From Alkalibaculum bacchi (GTDB lineage: Bacteria; Bacillota; Clostridia; Eubacteriales; Alkalibacteraceae), in NCBI RefSeq assembly GCF_937875145.1, contig NZ_CALNCS010000171.1, positions 1-17,401 on the forward strand: DNA of 17,401 nucleotides, written 5' to 3'. A model generated the notes under the pieces. That model had not been told where the DNA came from. It worked only from the letters and a program-made list of their open reading frames with translations, and did no database searches. The position numbers and the translations under genes are program-made. Shown here one piece after another: positions 13,938 through 17,401 of the stretch; within the stretch, counting starts at the first letter, position 1, and every line of letters begins with the position of its first letter.

Positions 13938-15998
13938 ATGAAACAATGGAAGTGCTTAGTATGCGGTTATGTACATGTAGGAGATAATCCTCCTGAAGAA
14001 TGCCCTATCTGTGGAGCGTTAGCAAATCAATTTGAATTAATGGAAAAAGCTCAAGATATTCAAAGTGAAAAGAAGTCACCTAGGTGGCGTTGTAAAGTAT
14101 GTGGTTATATACACGAAGGAGCAGAGCCCCCTGAAGAATGCCCAGTTTGTGGCGCAAAATCAGATATGTTTGAAGAGGTTGAAACGGAAAATACAGAAAG
14201 ATATGAGAAGCTTAATGCTTATGGCCCTAATGGAAAAAAACTTTGGCAATGCACTGTCTGTTTGTATATTTACGAAGGAGATGAGCCTCCTCTTCTTTGC
14301 CCTCGTTGCTGGGCACCACAAGACATTTTTGTTGACTTGACGAATCCCAAACCCATTCCAGATCCCAATAAACCCAATACGACAGATGAAACGGAAGCAG
14401 ATGTATTAGTTGTAGGAACTGGTGCGGCAGCATTTGCAGCAGCAATAACAGCAGCAAATGAGGGGAATTCCGTTATCATGTTAGAAAAAAGCGGTATTAT
14501 CGGTGGGACGACGAGGCGTTCAGGTGGTGGTTTCTGGACCCCTATGAACCGTCATCAAAAAGCTAAGGGAATAAAGGATAATAAAGAAGATGCAATCCGT
14601 TATATGTGCCGTCAGTCCTATCCTGAGCTTTATAATGAGAATGCTAAATATCATGGTCTACCTGAGCATAAGTATAGTTTAATAGAAGCGTTTTGTGAAA
14701 ATGGAAATACTGCCATCGAGTTCTTAGAGAGACTAGGCGTATTTGAGTCTACAGAAGAAATAAACTGGCTAGGTAAGAATCCTGTTGATTACCAAAGCAA
14801 TTTACCTGAGAACAAGGGAATTCGTGGAAGAATTTTGTATCCGAAGAACGATGAAGGCAATATGGGTTTTGGCGTTGTGCTTATTGAGAGATTTAAAAAA
14901 TATGCCAAGGGACATGGGATACCTGTAAACACTCATCATGAAGTTACCAAAATTCGCAGAAATCATGATGGCGTTGTCTATGGCGTCGAAGTGAAAGCAG
15001 GCAAAGAAATAAAGACGTACAAAGCTAGAAAAGCAGTCATTTTTGGTACAGGTGGATACACACATAATGACGATATGATGCGCAATTTTCAGCGTGGTCC
15101 TATCTATGGTGGATGTGCTGCTCCAGAATGTACAGGTGATTTTGTACCCATGGCCTCTCAAGTTGGAGCTAAAATTGGCAATATGCAAGGCGCCTTTCGA
15201 GCACAATGTTTGCTAGAAAATAAGCTGGATAATCCCAATGCAGCCAACAACTGTTTTTTTATTGCTGGTGACAGCGTTTTTGAAGTAAACAAATATGGAA
15301 AGCGAGTTGTCAACGAAAAGAGAAATTACAATGACCGTGGAATGGTGCATTTTGCTTGGGATCAAAACAAAGCTGAGTGGACGAACCAACTTTTGTTTCT
15401 TATTGCTGATAAGAGAGCTGTGGAACTATGGGAAGGTTTTCCACCTTATGTTAGCTCTGGAATAGACTTAAAGTATCTTATAGAGGGAGACACTTTAGAG
15501 GATCTTGCACGGAAAATCAGAGAACGTGTGGAAAACTTGGCACCTAATATAGGAAGTTTCAGATTGGATGAGACCTTTGGGGAAGGATTAAAGGAAACCT
15601 TCTCGCGCTTTAATGAATTTGCAAGGACAGGTAAGGATCTTGATTTTCACCGAGGAGATTATGATTACGACCGAGAATGGGGCTCTATCAAGCCTACAAA
15701 ACCAGGTGTAAACTGGCCTGAAGACATGAATAAAAATTACACTATGTATCCTCTTTCAGAGGAAGGGCCTTATTTTGCAGCAATTCTGGGCTCTAGTACA
15801 CTCGACACGAATGGAGGCCCTGTAGTAAATGCGAATGCTCAAGTTCTTGACTGGAACAATGAACCTATTGAAGGACTTTATGGAGCAGGCAACTGTATAG
15901 CAGCGCCAAGTGCAAATGCATATTGGGGTGGTGGTGGTACTATTGGACCAGCCATAGCTTACGGTTATATAGCGGCGAGACATGTATCACAAAAATAA
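13938..15998 (+). CDS. Triple rubredoxin-like FAD-dependent oxidoreductase (fumarate reductase/KstD type)
   Basis: A 686-residue redox enzyme. The N-terminus has three rubredoxin-like modules, each with two CxxC pairs: Cys6/9/22/25, Cys52/55/68/71 and Cys105/108/121/124. Modules 1 and 2 share the PPEECPxCGA pattern of rubrerythrin-type rubredoxin domains; module 3 is diverged (CLYIYEGDEPPLLCPRCWA). A Pro-rich linker (137-150) leads to an FAD_binding_2 domain with VVGTGAAA (158-165), Glu183 for the ribose, and IGGTTRRSGGGFW (188-200). The C-terminal YWGGGGTIGPA (662-672) matches the ketosteroid-dehydrogenase/flavocytochrome-c group, whose Tyr-x3-Gly pair (Tyr662, Gly666) supports catalysis. 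It likely reduces or oxidises a C-C bond, with iron sites passing electrons. No signal peptide, so cytosolic. GAGAGGAG (13923-13930) sets the ATG at 13938; an earlier ATG at 13920 lacks a site. Substrate unknown. Confidence 0.9.
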   Translation: MKQWKCLVCGYVHVGDNPPEECPICGALANQFELMEKAQDIQSEKKSPRWRCKVCGYIHEGAEPPEECPVCGAKSDMFEEVETENTERYEKLNAYGPNGKKLWQCTVCLYIYEGDEPPLLCPRCWAPQDIFVDLTNPKPIPDPNKPNTTDETEADVLVVGTGAAAFAAAITAANEGNSVIMLEKSGIIGGTTRRSGGGFWTPMNRHQKAKGIKDNKEDAIRYMCRQSYPELYNENAKYHGLPEHKYSLIEAFCENGNTAIEFLERLGVFESTEEINWLGKNPVDYQSNLPENKGIRGRILYPKNDEGNMGFGVVLIERFKKYAKGHGIPVNTHHEVTKIRRNHDGVVYGVEVKAGKEIKTYKARKAVIFGTGGYTHNDDMMRNFQRGPIYGGCAAPECTGDFVPMASQVGAKIGNMQGAFRAQCLLENKLDNPNAANNCFFIAGDSVFEVNKYGKRVVNEKRNYNDRGMVHFAWDQNKAEWTNQLLFLIADKRAVELWEGFPPYVSSGIDLKYLIEGDTLEDLARKIRERVENLAPNIGSFRLDETFGEGLKETFSRFNEFARTGKDLDFHRGDYDYDREWGSIKPTKPGVNWPEDMNKNYTMYPLSEEGPYFAAILGSSTLDTNGGPVVNANAQVLDWNNEPIEGLYGAGNCIAAPSANAYWGGGGTIGPAIAYGYIAARHVSQK

Positions 15999-16018
15999 AA
16001 ATAAATAATCAAATTTTT

Positions 16019-16050
16019 AAAGGGGCTATCGAGTAATAGCCCCTTTCTTT
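16019..16050. terminator. Strong bidirectional terminator
   Basis: AAAGGGGCTAT (16019-16029) pairs with ATAGCCCCTTT (16036-16046) around loop CGAGTA, followed by CTTTT on the plus strand and preceded by an A/T-rich run giving Us on the minus strand. It serves the flavoenzyme gene and the convergent YtfJ-like gene. Confidence 0.92.
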
Positions 16051-16080
16051 TGCCTAAATGAATAGGTATAAATTGTATCT

Positions 16081-16677
16081 TTATTTTTGGGTGTTTTGTC
16101 CCTGATTTTGGCTAGACTGTCCTTGCTGTGGTTGCTGTCCTTGTTGGGCCTGTTGACCTTGTTTTCCTTGGCCCATGCTTGAAACCATTTGTGGAATTTT
16201 ATCCATAAGTTGACTTGTAGAGGCACTATTTACTGGAATCATAGATACCTTGTCTTTATCAATCATAAGAACGGCATCAGTGCAAAGTTTTGCTCCTAAA
16301 CCGAGAGCACCACCTGACATTTTTCCTGATACAGATGAAGGTATAGGCTGAGTCTTACTAGCGATGTTACCACTACCATATCCAAGGGTGACCGAAACAA
16401 TAGGCATAAAGGTTTTATTTTCGTGAACAATTGGTTTTCCAATAAGACCTTGATTTAGTTTATTAAATAGATACAGTTTTAAGTAAATATCTAGGTCTTC
16501 AATGGTAATAAAAGCTTTGAAAAAAGGTTCCAACCAAACTAAATCTATATTAATATTGCTTTCATTTGAGTGATATTTTAATCTAATATGCAATACGATT
16601 TTGAATAGCAAGATGATGATGAATACTAAAGATGATGCAATTAAGATCAATAGGATTTTTATGAATATCACCTCCAT
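16081..16677 (-). CDS. Membrane-anchored YtfJ/GerW-like sporulation-associated protein
   Basis: Up to 198 residues. There is one transmembrane segment (about 7-29), then a segment (about 30-76; LKYHSNESNINIDLVWLEP) that resembles the N-terminal part of DUF2953 proteins such as Bacillus YtfI, then a YtfJ-like domain (about 78-150) with IGKPIVHENKTFMPIVSV, GYGSG and SGGALGLGAKL, and a Gly/Gln-rich tail (169-198). YtfJ (GerW) proteins are forespore products in Bacillus; the function is not well defined. The usual YtfJ is soluble and about 150 residues, with ytfI as a separate gene next door, so this looks like a partial chimera. The start is uncertain: the first ATG lacks an upstream ribosome site, while a perfect GGAGGTGAT overlaps its first codons and points to an in-frame ATA at codon 6. 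Similarity calls are from memory. Confidence 0.72.
   Translation of the reverse strand: MEVIFIKILLILIASSLVFIIILLFKIVLHIRLKYHSNESNINIDLVWLEPFFKAFITIEDLDIYLKLYLFNKLNQGLIGKPIVHENKTFMPIVSVTLGYGSGNIASKTQPIPSSVSGKMSGGALGLGAKLCTDAVLMIDKDKVSMIPVNSASTSQLMDKIPQMVSSMGQGKQGQQAQQGQQPQQGQSSQNQGQNTQK
16667..16675 (-). promoter_or_regulatory. Ribosome binding site inside the annotated start of the YtfJ-like gene
   Basis: On the minus strand the sequence GGAGGTGAT occupies 16667-16675, overlapping codons 1-4 of the longest frame. Eight bases after its GGAGG core lies ATA (16660-16662), in frame. This suggests an unusual ATA start. Confidence 0.55.
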
Positions 16678-16829
16678 TTCAAGTACATGAATCTTTTAAA
16701 AATTTGTATTCTTTTGTACATTAAGTAGTATTTGTTATTCAGGCTAAAAAAATCATAAAAGATAATGGGAAATAAAAAATGAACTTTTTTGATGGGCGAA
16801 AGCTCTAAGGTATGTAAGGTGGTGATAAG

Positions 16830-17348
16830 GTGGATATTAATGGACTTGTAGGGCAAGCAAAGGAAGGAAACAAAGATGCACTAGTTCAATTGATTATGGT
16901 ACAAAAAGATTCATATTACAGATTAGCTTATGTATATACTCAAAATAAAGAGGATGCAATGGATGCAATGCAGGAGATGATTTTGCTTGTTTATCAAAAA
17001 ATAGACCAATTAAAAAACAATGACTCTTTTTATACATGGAGTAAAACGATTCTAGTCAATATTGTAAAACGAAGACACAAGAAAAATAGAAAGGTCATCT
17101 CTATAGAAGAAATAAAAGCTGAAACAATTGACGCGTATAATAGTGAAAATAGATTGGACTTAGAAATGTATTTAAATAAATTAAGCTATAAGCATCAAGA
17201 GGTAATACGACTTAGGTATTTTCTTGATTTAGATTATAAGACAATATCTCAATTATTAAAAATACCACTTGGGACAGTAAAATCTAGAATAAATGTAGGA
17301 ATAAAGATATTGAAAGAGTCATTTGGAGGTGATTATTATGGTGAATAA
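16830..17348 (+). CDS. ECF-type RNA polymerase sigma factor
   Basis: Alternative sigma-70 family factor of 172 residues, of the short ECF type with regions 2 and 4 only. Region 2 (about 17-85) includes YRLAYVYTQNKEDAMDAMQE and TWSKTILVNIVKRRHKK, and region 4 (about 112-165) includes LSYKHQEVIRLRYFLDL and the recognition helix IPLGTVKSRINVG (145-157). Translation starts at GTG: AAGGTGGTGAT (16816-16826), one base off the perfect site, places GTG at 16830. The next gene starts within its last codons (11-base overlap), the usual layout of a sigma/anti-sigma pair. It is divergent from the YtfJ-like gene with 152 bases between. The signal it answers cannot be inferred. Confidence 0.92.
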   Translation: MDINGLVGQAKEGNKDALVQLIMVQKDSYYRLAYVYTQNKEDAMDAMQEMILLVYQKIDQLKNNDSFYTWSKTILVNIVKRRHKKNRKVISIEEIKAETIDAYNSENRLDLEMYLNKLSYKHQEVIRLRYFLDLDYKTISQLLKIPLGTVKSRINVGIKILKESFGGDYYGE

Positions 17349-17373
17349 GCTCGATAAAATACTACAGGAAGAA
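17338..17373 (+). CDS. Start of a gene overlapping the sigma factor, probable anti-sigma factor (truncated by contig end)
   Basis: Only 12 codons of genuine sequence remain (MVNKLDKILQEE). A perfect GGAGGTGAT (17325-17333) precedes the ATG, and the overlap with the sigma factor stop is 11 bases, so this is a real translated start. Position and overlap favour a regulatory partner such as a membrane anti-sigma factor, but no domain is visible. The frame runs on into adapter sequence from 17374 and the codons beyond that should be ignored. Confidence 0.7.
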
Positions 17374-17401
17374 AGATCGGAAGAGCACACGTCTGAACTC
17401 C
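17374..17401 (+). other. Illumina sequencing adapter contamination at the contig end
   Basis: The last 28 bases begin AGATCGGAAGAGC and continue exactly as the TruSeq read-1 3' adapter (ending TCTGAACTCC). In frame with the overlapping gene it translates to RSEEHTSEL, a well-known artefact peptide. It is not part of the genome. Confidence 0.97.

Noticed and set aside
16084..16180. Short tandem-like repeats of TTG/CTG/TCC
   Set aside because: They are the coding DNA of the Gln/Gly-rich protein tail, not a separate repeat element.
16791..16808. GGGC-GAAA-GCTC tetraloop hairpin upstream of the sigma factor gene
   Set aside because: Only four pairs including a G-T pair; no riboswitch class could be recognised around it.
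1..17401. CRISPR arrays, insertion sequences, prophage genes, tRNA or rRNA genes
   Set aside because: No spaced direct repeats, transposase motifs or RNA gene signatures were seen on either strand.

Overview
The window is AT-rich DNA with strong AGGAGG-type ribosome binding sites, tight gene packing and several oxygen-sensitive redox proteins (rubredoxin-type domains, a Desulfovibrio-type FMN-binding protein). It also has a protein related to the sporulation factor YtfJ. Together these suggest a low-GC, anaerobic, spore-forming Firmicute of the class Clostridia. The species cannot be named from sequence alone. The last 28 bases match the Illumina TruSeq read adapter, so the right edge is a contig end carrying uncorrected adapter sequence.

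Layout. (1) 1-4902, + strand: an ABC importer of the nickel/dipeptide class. It has a 5'-truncated NikB/DppB-type permease, one long gene that joins a NikC/DppC-type permease in frame to a complete lipoprotein-like solute-binding protein, then two ATPases (NikD/NikE type). Two hairpins separate the binding-protein part from the ATPases. (2) 4976-7976, +: a copper-efflux operon, copA-copZ-csoR, with a CsoR-type operator (CCCCTAGGGG core) just downstream of the promoter, so the repressor is encoded at the end of the operon it probably controls. (3) 8175-10165, +: a phenylacetate-CoA-ligase-like adenylating enzyme and a histidine phosphatase, probably co-transcribed; they resemble a pair seen in accessory clusters of anaerobes. 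(4) 10221-11858, - strand: a Desulfovibrio-type FMN-binding protein and an orphan membrane-anchored PstS-like binding protein. (5) 12232-13559, +: a DUF1801 protein and a Crp/Fnr regulator with a Cys/His-rich N-terminus. (6) 13938-15998, +: a 686-residue flavoenzyme with three consecutive rubredoxin-like modules on a fumarate reductase/ketosteroid-dehydrogenase-type FAD domain. (7) 16081-16677, -: a membrane-anchored YtfJ-like protein with a Gln-rich tail. Divergent from it at 16830-17373 are an ECF-type sigma factor and the first 12 codons of an overlapping gene, probably its anti-sigma factor.

How it fits together. The left part handles metal or peptide uptake and copper export. The right part is redox biology: the Fnr-like regulator, the FMN-binding protein and the triple-rubredoxin flavoenzyme could belong to one anaerobic electron-transfer theme, but only gene proximity supports that. 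The most unusual items are the permease/binding-protein fusion, the triple-rubredoxin flavoenzyme, the chimera-like YtfJ protein with a doubtful start codon, and an orphan terminator-like RNA at 13695-13746. No CRISPR array, insertion sequence, tRNA or rRNA was seen.
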